This document shows, one piece after another, positions 1-8,658 of a stretch of DNA of 26,093 nucleotides. The position numbers and the translations under genes are program-made. This DNA comes from JBMOLL01 sp049325415 (GTDB lineage: Bacteria > Bacteroidota > Bacteroidia > Bacteroidales > GCA-2748055). The stretch lies in the NCBI GenBank assembly GCA_049325415.1, contig JBMOLL010000147.1, positions 1 through 26,093 of the forward strand, read 5' to 3'. Position 1 is the first letter of the stretch. The number at the start of each line of letters is the position of its first letter. Below the pieces are notes generated by a model that was not told where the DNA came from, did not search any database, and saw only the letters and a program-made list of their open reading frames with translations.

Positions 1-386
1 TTGTATTTCTTATATACCGGGATAATTTTTGGGGATGAAAAGCCATGGATCGTTGTAATCATCGGGGTCCTGATCAGTCTGGAGTAACTGAGCGGCATAA
101 AATCGAAATTGTTATGAATGATATCAAAATCTTCTGCCTGCTCCATTAAATTGCTGATATGCAGACATTCCGCCACTTTGGGATCAGCGGAGGAATCTTC
201 TGAAACGGGGTATTCACAGACTGCAGATAATTTTCCTTTTGTGAGAGAATTTCCGCTTGCAAATAATGTTACATCAATTCCTTCATCGATCAATCCTTCG
301 GCAATATTTGAGGCCACCTGTTCCCACGGGCCATATGTCTTTGGCGGAGTTCGCCAGGTAACTGGTGAAAGTACAGCTATTTTCAT
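1..386 (-). CDS. GT4-type glycosyltransferase, N-terminal part (cut by window edge)
   Basis: Reading the minus strand from the ATG at 384-386 gives MKIAVLSPVTWRTPPKTYGP and continues open to the window edge (about 128 codons, no stop). The start is typical of GT-B fold, family 4 glycosyltransferases: a first beta strand, then a Gly/Pro-rich loop that binds the acceptor, then a helix (EQVASNIAEGLIDEGIDVTLFAS). A DIIHNNFDFMPL segment followed by TPMITTIHGF matches the usual D-(V/I)-(I/V)-H-x-H strand and the TxHG strand of this family. The donor-binding C-terminal half lies outside the window, so donor and acceptor cannot be named. The next gene upstream (495-2732) is another GT4 enzyme 108 bases away on the same strand, so the two probably act on the same glycan. 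Confidence 0.85.
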   Translation of the reverse strand, partial: MKIAVLSPVTWRTPPKTYGPWEQVASNIAEGLIDEGIDVTLFASGNSLTKGKLSAVCEYPVSEDSSADPKVAECLHISNLMEQAEDFDIIHNNFDFMPLSYSRLIRTPMITTIHGFSSPKIIPVYKKY

Positions 387-494
387 TTTAGACGAAGTAT
401 AGGTTCCTGACTTCAAAAATTCCTGCTAAGCAGAACGCTACATAAGATAGCTTGTTAGAAACATGATAATCAAATTATTGAACAATATAGAATG

Positions 495-2732
495 TTATTC
501 ATTACTTTCGTGGAATTCCTCATACGCCTGCAAAACAGTTAAATGAGAGATTAAATAGGCCAATGAGCTTTCGGCTCCCTGGTTACGGTTCACACCGTAG
601 CTTTCGAATCCATCGCAACAGCCTTTAGTTTCAAAATCGTAAAGGCTCATTCGCAGGTCGTTTTCTCCCAGAAACCATAAAAAGGAAGTGTAAAGCTTAC
701 TCAAATATTCCTTATCATTAGTCACATGGAAAGCCTGGTGATACATCAGTACCGCAGCCATTGCATCAATGGGTTGCTGAGCAAATTCAGATCGCTCCCC
801 ATTCTTTTGGAACCATTTTTCGTTGCCGATTATCGACAGGTAATTGTCTTTCATGGTGTGAGAGGTAAGAAATTGCATGGATTCCAACGCAACCTCAAGT
901 ATCCGGTCTTCATTGAGTATCTCTGCTGAATGAAGCAGGGCAAGAGGTAAAATGCCATTGTCATAGGCGAGCATGGATTCGAACCATTTCCAGTTTTCGG
1001 ACTCGTTTTCTTCAAATCTGGTAATCAGCTTGTGAGCAAGGTTGCGCAGTCTTTCTGTCATGGAATCATCTGACGAGTTCATTTTCAGGAAATAGCATAT
1101 CCCTATCATCGTGTTGGCAATGCCTCTTATTGAACTTAAATTTTCGAAATTGGGAACGGCATTGGTAAACACCAGCCGCCCGGTCTGATAATAGGCGTCG
1201 TTGGGCGCATAAGCCATGAGATAGCCCAGTGCCCATATTGTTCGGCCGAAAGAATCTTCAGAACCCTGTTCATCCAGGTAATTTCTGTTAAAGCTTAAAA
1301 AATTCCTGAAAGTACCATCCTTGTTTTGCATATAATGGATGTAACTCAGGTATACAGGTGAAAGTTCCAGTGCACGATTATCTTTTATTTGCCTGTAGGT
1401 CATCAGTACCATTAAAAGAGCCCGTGAATTGTCGTCGAGGCAATAACCTTCTTTGAGGTTTGGGACACCGTACTTGGCATGTTGAATAATCCCGGTATCG
1501 TCTGTTAACCTGTTGATATGCGTCAGGGAGAAGGGAGGCAGAATGAGTAAATCCAGAATGGAATCCTTCTCAGTCGTTTTCTTTGAGTCATGTGCTAAGG
1601 TCTGTTCGGCAATAGCAATATATTTTTCACCTGTCTTTGGCCAGGTTATTTTCAGACCATATTCCTTCGCTGCATTTTTTATTCTGTTCAGCTCTCCCGG
1701 GTTCTCAAGAAGATCGTTTATGATCAGGGAAAGTTCTTCGGAGTCGTTGAAGTTGAATAGTCTACCCCTGCCATTTGCCAATAGTTCTGTTGCATGCCAG
1801 TAAGGTGTTGAGATAACCGCCGAACCTACACCGATCGCATACGAAAGGGTACCACTCGTTATCTGAGCCTCATTCAGATATGGGGTAATATAAATATCGA
1901 TGGCCGACAAGTATTTAAACAAATCTCTGACATCAAGAAATTCATTCAGAAAAACAACGCAGTTTTCCAGATGCAGATTTTTTACAAGGCGTAACAGAAA
2001 CGTTCGGTATTCTTCTCCTGAATGCCTTAAAACATTAGGATGAGTTTTCCCCAGTACCAGATAAATTACATCCGGATGTTTTTTAATTACTTCGGGCAAG
2101 GCCTTAATCACTGTTTCAATGCCTTTATTACGACTGATAAATCCAAATGTCATCAGTACTTTTTTACCTTCGAGTTTGAACTCTTTTTTTGATTCTGTAC
2201 CATTGAATTTCAGGTCGGGTACCCCATGATCAATGAAGACGATTTTTTCTTTGGGAACTTCATAGATATTTACGAGGAAATCAATTGCTTTATTGCTCAT
2301 AACAACAATTCCGGAGGCCATTTTGCATATTTCACGCAACACAGCCTTCTCATTATATGAGGGTGTCTTAAGTATCGTATGCAGTGTTACTATTAGCGGA
2401 ATATCGAGGCGATGCAACAACGGAAGGACATATACGCCATTCTGACCACCAAAAATACCAAACTCATGTTCCAGTACACAAATGTCGGCGCCACTCAGAT
2501 TGATGTATTTCACAGCCTGAAGATAATCCTCCTGATATTCCTGCCGGATCGTTAGTTTCACCTCTTCAGGATAGTGATAGGTATTCTCATAATCGTTTAG
2601 GGCTATCACAAAACCACTATCGGGTGACAAGGGTTTTATGTTTTCCCTGATCATTGAATTATACAAATTATTGGTAAATGTACCAATACCGCATTCCCTG
2701 GGAGGATATGTACCGATGAAAGCAATCTTCAT
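495..2732 (-). CDS. GT4 glycosyltransferase fused to a C-terminal alpha-helical (toroid-like) domain
   Basis: A 745-aa cytoplasmic protein in two parts. Residues 1 to about 380 are a GT-B glycosyltransferase of family 4: an N-terminal strand with PPRECGIGTFT (10-20), a donor-domain GFISRNKGIETVI (197-209) and the nucleotide-sugar-binding loop EAQITSGTLSYAIGVG (288-303). Residues from about 395 to the end form a second, helix-rich region with YCLDDNSRALL (430-440) and repeated aromatic/Trp helices, resembling the alpha/alpha-barrel domains of glycoside hydrolases and epimerases. GT4 enzymes are usually near 400 aa, so the extra 350 residues are a true extension, with no stop or frameshift between the parts. 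Such two-part proteins recur in Bacteroidota near mannoside phosphorylases and other GT4 genes; this is recalled, not tested. The substrate is unknown. Confidence 0.85.
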   Translation of the reverse strand: MKIAFIGTYPPRECGIGTFTNNLYNSMIRENIKPLSPDSGFVIALNDYENTYHYPEEVKLTIRQEYQEDYLQAVKYINLSGADICVLEHEFGIFGGQNGVYVLPLLHRLDIPLIVTLHTILKTPSYNEKAVLREICKMASGIVVMSNKAIDFLVNIYEVPKEKIVFIDHGVPDLKFNGTESKKEFKLEGKKVLMTFGFISRNKGIETVIKALPEVIKKHPDVIYLVLGKTHPNVLRHSGEEYRTFLLRLVKNLHLENCVVFLNEFLDVRDLFKYLSAIDIYITPYLNEAQITSGTLSYAIGVGSAVISTPYWHATELLANGRGRLFNFNDSEELSLIINDLLENPGELNRIKNAAKEYGLKITWPKTGEKYIAIAEQTLAHDSKKTTEKDSILDLLILPPFSLTHINRLTDDTGIIQHAKYGVPNLKEGYCLDDNSRALLMVLMTYRQIKDNRALELSPVYLSYIHYMQNKDGTFRNFLSFNRNYLDEQGSEDSFGRTIWALGYLMAYAPNDAYYQTGRLVFTNAVPNFENLSSIRGIANTMIGICYFLKMNSSDDSMTERLRNLAHKLITRFEENESENWKWFESMLAYDNGILPLALLHSAEILNEDRILEVALESMQFLTSHTMKDNYLSIIGNEKWFQKNGERSEFAQQPIDAMAAVLMYHQAFHVTNDKEYLSKLYTSFLWFLGENDLRMSLYDFETKGCCDGFESYGVNRNQGAESSLAYLISHLTVLQAYEEFHESNE

Positions 2733-2812
2733 TTTTTCTTGATTTTAATTCTTTAACAACCGGGAATTATACCTTCCCCGGACTCAGATGGGACATTTCA
2801 GCCGGATAAACC

Positions 2813-2932
2813 CTATATTTCACTCTTTCTTTTTTTCTCCGCCCGTTTTGCTTCTTTTGCCACCCTCTTCTCTTTAAGGCTTCTAAGAGGTGATTTTTTA
2901 TTGTTCTTTTTGTTTTCTTTTTCCTTCGACAT
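2813..2932 (-). CDS. Small, very basic 39-aa protein
   Basis: A 39-codon frame from ATG (2930-2932) to TAG (2813-2815), translated by hand. It begins MSKEKENKKNNKKSPLRSLK and ends in a Lys/Arg/Glu/Ala-rich helix (residues 21-37). More than a third of the residues are Lys or Arg, with no Cys, aromatic or hydrophobic core, so a nucleic-acid-binding or ribosome-associated tail-like peptide is more likely than an enzyme. It fills the gap between the GT4 gene and the histidine kinase gene and is preceded by an A-rich leader, as is common for genes in Bacteroidota. Low-complexity A-rich DNA can produce such frames by chance, so conservation in relatives would decide. No function can be given. Confidence 0.45.
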   Translation of the reverse strand: MSKEKENKKNNKKSPLRSLKEKRVAKEAKRAEKKRKSEI

Positions 2933-3002
2933 ATTTTTTATTTTTGGTTTAAAATCTTTTTTTCTGTATGCTCAACACTTCCTATAAACTGAGCTAAATA
3001 GG

Positions 3003-3776
3003 TTAATTCGATACCGGCAAGGAAAAGATGAATTCGCTGCCATCTCCGGGTTTGCTGTTTATCCATATTTTTCCATTATGCATATCAATAAATTCCTTGC
3101 ATAGTAGCAAGCCGAAACCTGTGCCTGACTCATCCCCTGTACCCAAAGTAGAGACTTTATTGCCGGAACTGAAAATTTCATTTACTGTCTCACCTTTAAT
3201 CCCGATTCCATAGTCTTTTATTGAAATTTCGAGAAATCCGTTATTCCTCAGTGTGCTTATATCTATTCTGCCATTTTCATGTGAATATTTAATTGCATTA
3301 CTCAGCAGATTTCGAAGGACACTTTTAATCATAAATACATCTGCAAGTACTTTTTCTCTTGTAGATACCGGTATGTGAATACTGATTTTTTTCTGTGAGG
3401 CCAGTATTTCAATATTATTGATTTCTTCAGCTAGCAGCAACTGAATATCCAGAGGTAAAGGGTTGAAGGATTTGTTAGCGTTTTCTGACATGGCCCAACC
3501 CAGAAGATTTTCAAGCAGTACATGTGTCTTTTCTGCTGATACCAGAGCAATCCTGATATACTCTTCCAGTTCCTTTTTGTCCAGCGAGTTGATCCTGTCT
3601 AAAATTAAACCCAGGAATCCAATGATGGAACTCATCGGGTTTTTAATGTCGTGAGCAACAATTGCCAAATGTTTTTTATTCTCTTCAATAAGAGTTTTTT
3701 CCTGTTGCTTATAAAGTTCTCGTAGTTGATCCAGGCTCTTTCCTTCTATATTGACATTATAATCATCTTTTCCCAT
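3003..3776 (-). CDS. Soluble sensor histidine kinase (HisKA + HATPase_c)
   Basis: A 257-aa protein with no membrane segment and no recognisable input domain beyond a short N-terminal coiled coil (residues 15-35). The HisKA dimerisation domain carries the phospho-acceptor His42 in VAHDIKNPMSS. The ATPase domain shows the N box (LLSNAIKYS, Asn160), the G1 box (DYGIGI, from Asp188) and the G2 box (GTGFGL, 218-223), so all kinase motifs are intact. It should autophosphorylate and pass phosphate to a response regulator, but none is encoded nearby, making it an orphan. An unusually clear ribosome site, AAGGAG, lies a few bases before the ATG. The stimulus must come through a partner protein or the coiled coil; neither is evident. 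Confidence 0.9.
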   Translation of the reverse strand: MGKDDYNVNIEGKSLDQLRELYKQQEKTLIEENKKHLAIVAHDIKNPMSSIIGFLGLILDRINSLDKKELEEYIRIALVSAEKTHVLLENLLGWAMSENANKSFNPLPLDIQLLLAEEINNIEILASQKKISIHIPVSTREKVLADVFMIKSVLRNLLSNAIKYSHENGRIDISTLRNNGFLEISIKDYGIGIKGETVNEIFSSGNKVSTLGTGDESGTGFGLLLCKEFIDMHNGKIWINSKPGDGSEFIFSLPVSN

Positions 3777-3817
3777 TTCTCCTTTTTCTTATTAAAGATC
3801 AATTAATGCTCTTTTTA

Positions 3818-4168
3818 TCATATTGAAGCTGAATCATAACCACTTTTGATTATAGTTGAAATCATTTTAAAACGTTCATTCGCTTTAATATTATTTGAAG
3901 TATGGGCCGGGATTATTATTCCTTCACCTGTCATGAGCATATTTAATTTTTCGTCAATCACAACTTCAGCAGTTCCCTCAATAATTTGGATGAAGGTGTC
4001 AAAAGGGGATATCTTCTCTGCCAGTGTCTCTCCGGTGTCAATGGCAACAACACTTACATTCCCGGTGGTTTTCCTGATGATTGTTCTGGTAACAACAGAA
4101 TTGGGGACGTATTCTATGATTTCAATAAGAATATGTGTTTTTGATTTTTCAAGATCTGGGTTTATCAT
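3818..4168 (-). CDS. Small single-domain cupin protein
   Basis: A 116-aa protein made almost wholly of beta strands. The order is a hydrophobic strand region, then a Gly/Glu segment (DTGETLAEKISPFDTFIQII), a strand-turn-strand EGTAEVVIDEK, and GEGIIIPAHTSNNIKANERF (about residues 82-101), which matches the second cupin motif G-x5-P-x-H/G-x3-N. The first cupin motif lacks the usual paired histidines (FDTFIQIIEG), so the metal site is degenerate and binding of a small molecule is as likely as catalysis. Small cupins of this kind are often annotated as mannose-6-P isomerase-like or AraC-type sensory domains. It sits 41 bases upstream of the histidine kinase gene and may be co-transcribed with it. 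Confidence 0.75.
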   Translation of the reverse strand: MINPDLEKSKTHILIEIIEYVPNSVVTRTIIRKTTGNVSVVAIDTGETLAEKISPFDTFIQIIEGTAEVVIDEKLNMLMTGEGIIIPAHTSNNIKANERFKMISTIIKSGYDSASI

Positions 4169-4258
4169 GTTTTTTGGATTTTAAAGTTTATGTCAGAAGA
4201 GACAGCCAGCTGAAAACATGTAAGTTCTGCCTTGCAAGGTTCAGTCTTGTAGGGGGAG

Positions 4259-5737
4259 CTATTTTATGCCATATACGATTCTGAAGTGATAACCAAAAAT
4301 GGCATATGTAATAGCGTCAGTTAATAATTCAGGTCGATTGAACAAGGTCCACACCAGTAATTTCCAATATTGGATTCTACCTTTATTGGCAATACCGAGA
4401 ATAAAAACGGATTTGAAGAATGGCTTGATAATTGACAGGTCCAGCCTCTTTTGCTGCCTGGTCCGATATGTGTAGTTTAAAAGAAATTGTCTTATTCTGT
4501 TATAATAGGGCTTAATGGAATAAATATTTTCGATTATCTTTTTATACCCTTCCACCAGTTCGGAATAATTCATTTTTGGTATAAAATTTATCCGTAGATC
4601 AGTGTTATTCCCGTTGGATTCATCGGTTAATCTGTTTTCAGATTCAAGGCGCTTGTACAGGACAGTATTCTTCGGTGCGTTTAAGAGCCCTACCATTGCC
4701 GAGACTATTCCGCTTTTCTGAATAAAATCTATCTGTCGTTGAAATACTCCGGGAGTATCACTGTCAAAACCAACGATAAATCCCCCTGAGACCTGTAAAC
4801 CTGAATTCTGTATCTTCTTGACGCATTGTAACAGATCCCTGCTTTTATTCTGTACTTTGTTACAGGCCTGCAGCGAATAATCATCCGGGGTTTCTATACC
4901 AATAAATGAGGATGTAAATCCGGTTTCTACCAACTGAGTTAATAATTCGTTGTCGTCAGCCAGATTGATGGAACTCTGTATATTGAAACTAAAAGGATAC
5001 TTCCTGGTTCTCATCCAGTCCTTTAAGACGGGCAGGAGGCCATTTTTAATCTCTTTTTTATTTCCAATAAAATTATCGTCGGTTATAAACACAGATCCGC
5101 GCCAGTTCAGGCGGTATAGTGCCTCCAATTCTTTAATGATCTGAACCGGTTTTTTCATCCTTACCTTATACCCTGGGAGATAGGTTATCTCGCAGAAGTC
5201 GCATGCATACGGGCATCCGCGTGATATCTGAATGTTCATAAATGCATATTTCCTGCTCTCCAGCAAATGATAATCGGGTACCGGTGAAAGTGACAGATCT
5301 GCAAATTCTGAAGTTTTATAAACCCTTTCCGGTTTTGCCCGGGAAAGGTCCTCCAGGAAGAGGGGCAGGGTGATCTCTGCTTCATTTAATACAAAATGTT
5401 CAATCTGGAAGTACTTTTTGTACTCCTGAGTAAAAAGAGGCCCCCCGGCAACTATTTTTGTTTTGTGTTTTACACATTCTGAAATAACCCTTTCGACCGA
5501 TTCCTTTTGAATGCTCATCGCACTTATGAATACATAATCTGCCCAGATAATATCACGGGTATCGAGCTTCGATACGTTCATGTCTATAAGCTTTTTCTGC
5601 CAGTCAGACGGCAACAGGGCCGATGCGGTTATAAGACCCAGCGGGGGCACAGCTGCTTTCTTCTTTATGAATTTCAAAGCATGCTTAAAACTCCAGAAAG
5701 AATCTGGATACACCGGATAAATCAGTAAAATTTTCAT
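4259..5737 (-). CDS. B12-binding-domain radical SAM protein (DUF4070-type)
   Basis: A 492-aa protein. Residues 1 to about 135 form a Rossmann-like cobalamin-binding domain (MKILLIYPVYPDSFWSF at the start, VAGGP at 96-100). The radical SAM core follows, with the iron-sulfur cluster motif C175-x3-C179-x2-C182 in RGCPYACDFCEI and the strand FITDDNF. The C-terminal 150 residues resemble the DUF4070 domain found in this subgroup. Enzymes of the same build include HpnP-like hopanoid methylases and many uncharacterised lipid or cofactor methyltransferases; the N-terminal FWSFKHALKFI is reminiscent of that group. No hopanoid genes are seen here, so the substrate is open. It is monocistronic-looking, with gaps of 90 bases below and 330 above. 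Confidence 0.88.
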   Translation of the reverse strand: MKILLIYPVYPDSFWSFKHALKFIKKKAAVPPLGLITASALLPSDWQKKLIDMNVSKLDTRDIIWADYVFISAMSIQKESVERVISECVKHKTKIVAGGPLFTQEYKKYFQIEHFVLNEAEITLPLFLEDLSRAKPERVYKTSEFADLSLSPVPDYHLLESRKYAFMNIQISRGCPYACDFCEITYLPGYKVRMKKPVQIIKELEALYRLNWRGSVFITDDNFIGNKKEIKNGLLPVLKDWMRTRKYPFSFNIQSSINLADDNELLTQLVETGFTSSFIGIETPDDYSLQACNKVQNKSRDLLQCVKKIQNSGLQVSGGFIVGFDSDTPGVFQRQIDFIQKSGIVSAMVGLLNAPKNTVLYKRLESENRLTDESNGNNTDLRINFIPKMNYSELVEGYKKIIENIYSIKPYYNRIRQFLLNYTYRTRQQKRLDLSIIKPFFKSVFILGIANKGRIQYWKLLVWTLFNRPELLTDAITYAIFGYHFRIVYGIK

Positions 5738-6067
5738 CGTTGTCTGTTGCAGATTTCAGTAGCTGTAGACTCAGATACTCAAATTACCTTAAGGAAGGCA
5801 AAAACTGTCCGGACTAAGTGTCTGGCAAAGCAGTTTTAGATATAATCCATACTCGACTTCCATTGAAGAGCAAATTATGTAACTAATTGAAAACAAAGAT
5901 CGTGAAAGAGGGAAGATAAGGCTTACAAAATTCTGAATATTACTTACATCATTCACACTTCCTGATTTTCAGAGGTCATATGCGGAGGGATATTCCTGAA
6001 ATAATGCAGGGAAACCATGCCTTTGCCCGATATACCATGATCTCCATTGCAGAAGGTTGTCAGCCTG
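5738..6067. other. Intergenic region without a supported gene (330 bp)
   Basis: This gap separates the start of the radical SAM gene from the end of the AraC-type gene. It should hold the promoter of the radical SAM gene and the transcription end of the AraC-type gene. No strong hairpin with a T-run, no convincing Bacteroidota promoter pair (TTTG / TAnnTTTG) at correct spacing and no tRNA or riboswitch fold was found by eye. A 41-codon plus-strand frame near 5980-6110 runs into the neighbouring gene and has no coding character. Confidence 0.6.
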
Positions 6068-6628
6068 CTAAATATCCTCCAGTGATTTACGCCTTTTGTT
6101 TTTGAGTTGTTTAAAATGTGATGGTGTCAACCCTGTGAATTTTTTAAACTGATTTGACAAATGCGCAACACTGCTATAGTGCAATTTAAAGGCGATTTCT
6201 GTTAAATTCAGCTCATCATATACAATCAATTCCTTTACCTTTTCAATCTTATGTGTCAGATAAAATTTTTCTATGGTAAAGCCTTTCACTTCAGAAAACA
6301 GATTTGAAAGATAGGTGTAATCATAATTGAGCTTTTCACTCAGATAATCAGAGAGGTTCATCTTTATCTGTTCATCCTGATAATGCACCAGTTCAATGAT
6401 GGCGTTTTTTATTTTTTCGACCAGTACGCTTTTCCTGTCATCCATCAACTCCAGCCCCAGTTTATGTAAACCTTTGTCAAGACCTTTTAACTGTTGAGGA
6501 GAAGGATTTCCAATAAGATCCGCTTCTCCGATTTTTACATAAACATATTGCAGACCCAATTTTTCAAGTTCACTCCTTACCACCATTTCACAGCGGATAC
6601 AAACCATATTTCGGATATATATTTTCAA
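6068..6628 (-). CDS. AraC-family regulator with N-terminal CxxC module, TTG start
   Basis: A 186-aa protein. Residues 1 to about 65 form a small ferredoxin-like module beginning with IRNMVCIRCEMVV (C10-x2-C13), similar to heavy-metal-associated (HMA) domains. Residues about 75-180 are an AraC-type DNA-binding domain with two helix-turn-helix units; the second carries the signature NLTEIAFKLHYSSVAHLSNQFKKFTGLTPSHFK. The first codon is TTG (6626-6628), and an in-frame TAG lies 12 bases further upstream, so no earlier start exists. The first ATG is codon 8 and would cut into the CxxC module, so TTG is preferred. The domain pair suggests a metal- or redox-responsive regulator. Targets are unknown; no metal efflux genes are next to it. 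Confidence 0.85.
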   Translation of the reverse strand: MKIYIRNMVCIRCEMVVRSELEKLGLQYVYVKIGEADLIGNPSPQQLKGLDKGLHKLGLELMDDRKSVLVEKIKNAIIELVHYQDEQIKMNLSDYLSEKLNYDYTYLSNLFSEVKGFTIEKFYLTHKIEKVKELIVYDELNLTEIAFKLHYSSVAHLSNQFKKFTGLTPSHFKQLKNKRRKSLEDI

Positions 6629-7508
6629 TAGGAAGGACTATTTTAAAGTTCATGGACTTATGGTAAAGGTAATTAAATTCTGACACGGAATTAATTTCGT
6701 TTTGTTTTGTAAATGAGGTGATTAAACTTCAGAGAAATGGGGTGGTCCAATAGATCCTGTTTATTTCCGGAAATTACATTCCTGTTTTCCAGAAAAAATA
6801 AAACCGGTAATATTTTCAAAGAGTTCAAAACTTTTGATTTTCTTGCTGCAACCGGATCAGGGTCGCATATAGATCAGAAAATCAGACTTGTAAAGCCGAA
6901 TTGCAGCATATTTAAATAATAAACAATAGATCGAGGCAAATGTTTACCTTCCTGAGAATGTAATGTATGCTGAGATTTTTAGATTTGTTCAGGTTGAGGC
7001 CTTCGATTTGATGCATTTATCGCCACGGTCCTGTACATTTTCAGTGGCGGGGTGCTTGGTGCCATAGGCTCATCTAAGTTGCACCGGAATTCGGATACGG
7101 ATAAGGGCAAGAAGCGCTTTATGATGGGATTTGTATCTGGTTATTGCGGATCTTAGAAATTCCGATTTCCAAAAAGAAAGATCTGGCTCCACATTGATTA
7201 CCTTCTTCAGGATTCTGTTTCACTGAAGTCAAAAACCTTAAACTTTAGAAAATGTCTGGAGCAGGTATTTGTTCCGCCCCATCGCACTGTAATAATGGAG
7301 TTTCTTTCACAGGAAGAATCTTTGGCAACAGGGCGGCATGCCTGTTATATGATTTACAGGGTATAGCTGCTTCGGATCTGTTAACCTTCTGAAAAAGATC
7401 CGGTAGATCAGCTTGAGAATAAATATTACACCCGTAGAGCAATATACTTTAATTCTAAGGAATTGCGTGTCTGGGTTTTTCCAGCCGGTGAAACGACCGC
7501 AATTTTAG
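6629..7508. other. Long intergenic region (880 bp), AT-rich, possible decayed sequence
   Basis: The stretch between the AraC-type gene and the SPFH gene has no full-length gene I can support. The only protein-like piece is a plus-strand frame at 6998-7156, listed separately. Frames of about 60 codons at 6737-6919 (plus) and 7245-7442 (minus) have no family features. The region is longer than any other spacer in the window, fitting gene decay or an RNA I cannot recognise. No insertion-sequence ends or tRNA were seen. Confidence 0.5.
6998..7156 (+). pseudogene. Possible remnant of a small membrane protein gene
   Basis: A plus-strand open stretch with protein-like character: a hydrophobic span FIATVLYIFSGGVLGAIGSS, then a polar, basic segment HRNSDTDKGKKRF, then MMGFVSGY and a TAG stop. 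The layout (membrane helix, charged loop, start of another helix) looks like part of a small two-helix membrane protein. There is no start codon before the hydrophobic part: a TGA at 6995-6997 ends the frame upstream, while an ATG at 6967 lies in another frame (MLRFLDLFRL). This fits a frameshifted remnant, but a chance frame is also possible. It is the only plus-strand coding candidate in the window. Confidence 0.22.
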
Positions 7509-8390
7509 CTATTCAATCCTAGATTCATACTCGCCATGTTTCCCTTTCAGCGGGAGAATACCTGCCATCTCTCCGATGATGTTTACAAGTTCGGTACCGG
7601 TTGGGATAACGATTTTGGCATTCTTCGCAAGAGCAACTTCCAGTGCTTCCAGCTTCCTGAGTAACTGGGCGTTTCCTTTGAAATAAATCTCGGCTGCTTC
7701 ATTAACCAGTTTTATGGCTTCTGCCTCTCCCTCAGCGTGCAGAATCTTTGACTGTTTATACCCTTCAGCTTCCTTGATTTTTGAGCGTTTGACCCCATCT
7801 GCAACTGTTTCAGCCGCTGTGGCAGAATCGATAGCTGCTATCTTCTCATTTTCAGCCTTTACCACTTTATTCATGGTCTCCTGTACATCTCTGGGAGGAT
7901 CAATTTGCTTCAGTTCGGTACGCACAATTTCGATACCCCAGTTCTGGGTTTCATTATGCAAGGTTTTGTAGAGTTCCGAATTTATTTTCCCCCGCTCACT
8001 GTTTGCCGACTTAAGTGTTAAGGTGCCAATGATATTACGCAGCGTTGTTCGGGCCAGGTTGACAATCTGCCAGGTATAGTTATTTACATTGTAGATTGAT
8101 CCTTTGACGCTTTCTTCGTCAGCTTTAACCCTGAAATAAACCTGAGCATCAACACTGGCGTTTAGGTTATCATTGGTTATAATTTCCTGGGGATCAGCAT
8201 CAACCATCTGCTCGGTAACATTAACCTGAAATAGCCGGTCGATTACTGGGATAATCCAGTGAAACCCGGGACCGGCAAAATGCCGGTATTTCCCCAGACG
8301 TTCAATCAGGGCGCGATGGGTAGGACGTACAATTCTGATTCCGGCCAGGAACAAGATAACAACGGGGATAATCAGGTACAAATAATTCAT
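7509..8390 (-). CDS. SPFH/band-7 domain membrane protein (stomatin/QmcA-like)
   Basis: A 293-aa protein with one N-terminal membrane anchor (residues about 3-21) followed by the SPFH domain: RALIERLGKYRHFAGPGFHWIIP, then VDAQVYFRV and the conserved LRNIIGTLTL. After it comes a long Glu/Ala/Lys-rich helical region (about 165-235, ending KILHAEGEAEAIKLVNEAAE), the coiled coil through which these proteins form rings. Length and order match bacterial stomatins/slipins. The family organises membrane microdomains and scaffolds membrane proteases; bacterial members often pair with an NfeD protease partner, which is absent here. The gene stands alone, with 268 bases upstream and 880 downstream. The start ATG precedes the anchor directly. 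Confidence 0.93.
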   Translation of the reverse strand: MNYLYLIIPVVILFLAGIRIVRPTHRALIERLGKYRHFAGPGFHWIIPVIDRLFQVNVTEQMVDADPQEIITNDNLNASVDAQVYFRVKADEESVKGSIYNVNNYTWQIVNLARTTLRNIIGTLTLKSANSERGKINSELYKTLHNETQNWGIEIVRTELKQIDPPRDVQETMNKVVKAENEKIAAIDSATAAETVADGVKRSKIKEAEGYKQSKILHAEGEAEAIKLVNEAAEIYFKGNAQLLRKLEALEVALAKNAKIVIPTGTELVNIIGEMAGILPLKGKHGEYESRIE

Positions 8391-8658
8391 TATATCAGGA
8401 TTTTTTGGTTTAATTCAATAAATAGAACTGAAAGAGGAACTTACCTGCTTTCCAGGAATAAAAACCTACTTATCGCATCTGTTTATGTCTATTCTCACAG
8501 CACTTAAGAAGGTTCTTCTAGCCCAGAAAAACTGCTGAAGCTGCTATTTCATGCATGGTTCCATACATTGCCCGGTTTGAAAGAACATGCGGTTTTACAT
8601 TTTGAAAACAGGTATTGTTTCAGGCTAATAAAGGAGAACCAGGGCCTGTTTCCTGTTT

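Noticed and set aside
6737..6919. Plus-strand frame of 60 codons
   Set aside because: Its composition is mixed Phe/Lys/Ser without a signal, helix or known motif, and no promoter or ribosome site was seen.
7042..7048. GCCACTG on the minus strand, as in cobalamin riboswitches
   Set aside because: The other conserved elements (GGTG and GACCTGCC-type boxes) are not found nearby and the following gene is an AraC-type regulator, not a B12 gene; a 7-base match is expected by chance.
7245..7442. Minus-strand frame of 65 codons before the AraC-type gene
   Set aside because: No family motif, start context or composition supports coding; it is probably chance in an AT-rich spacer.
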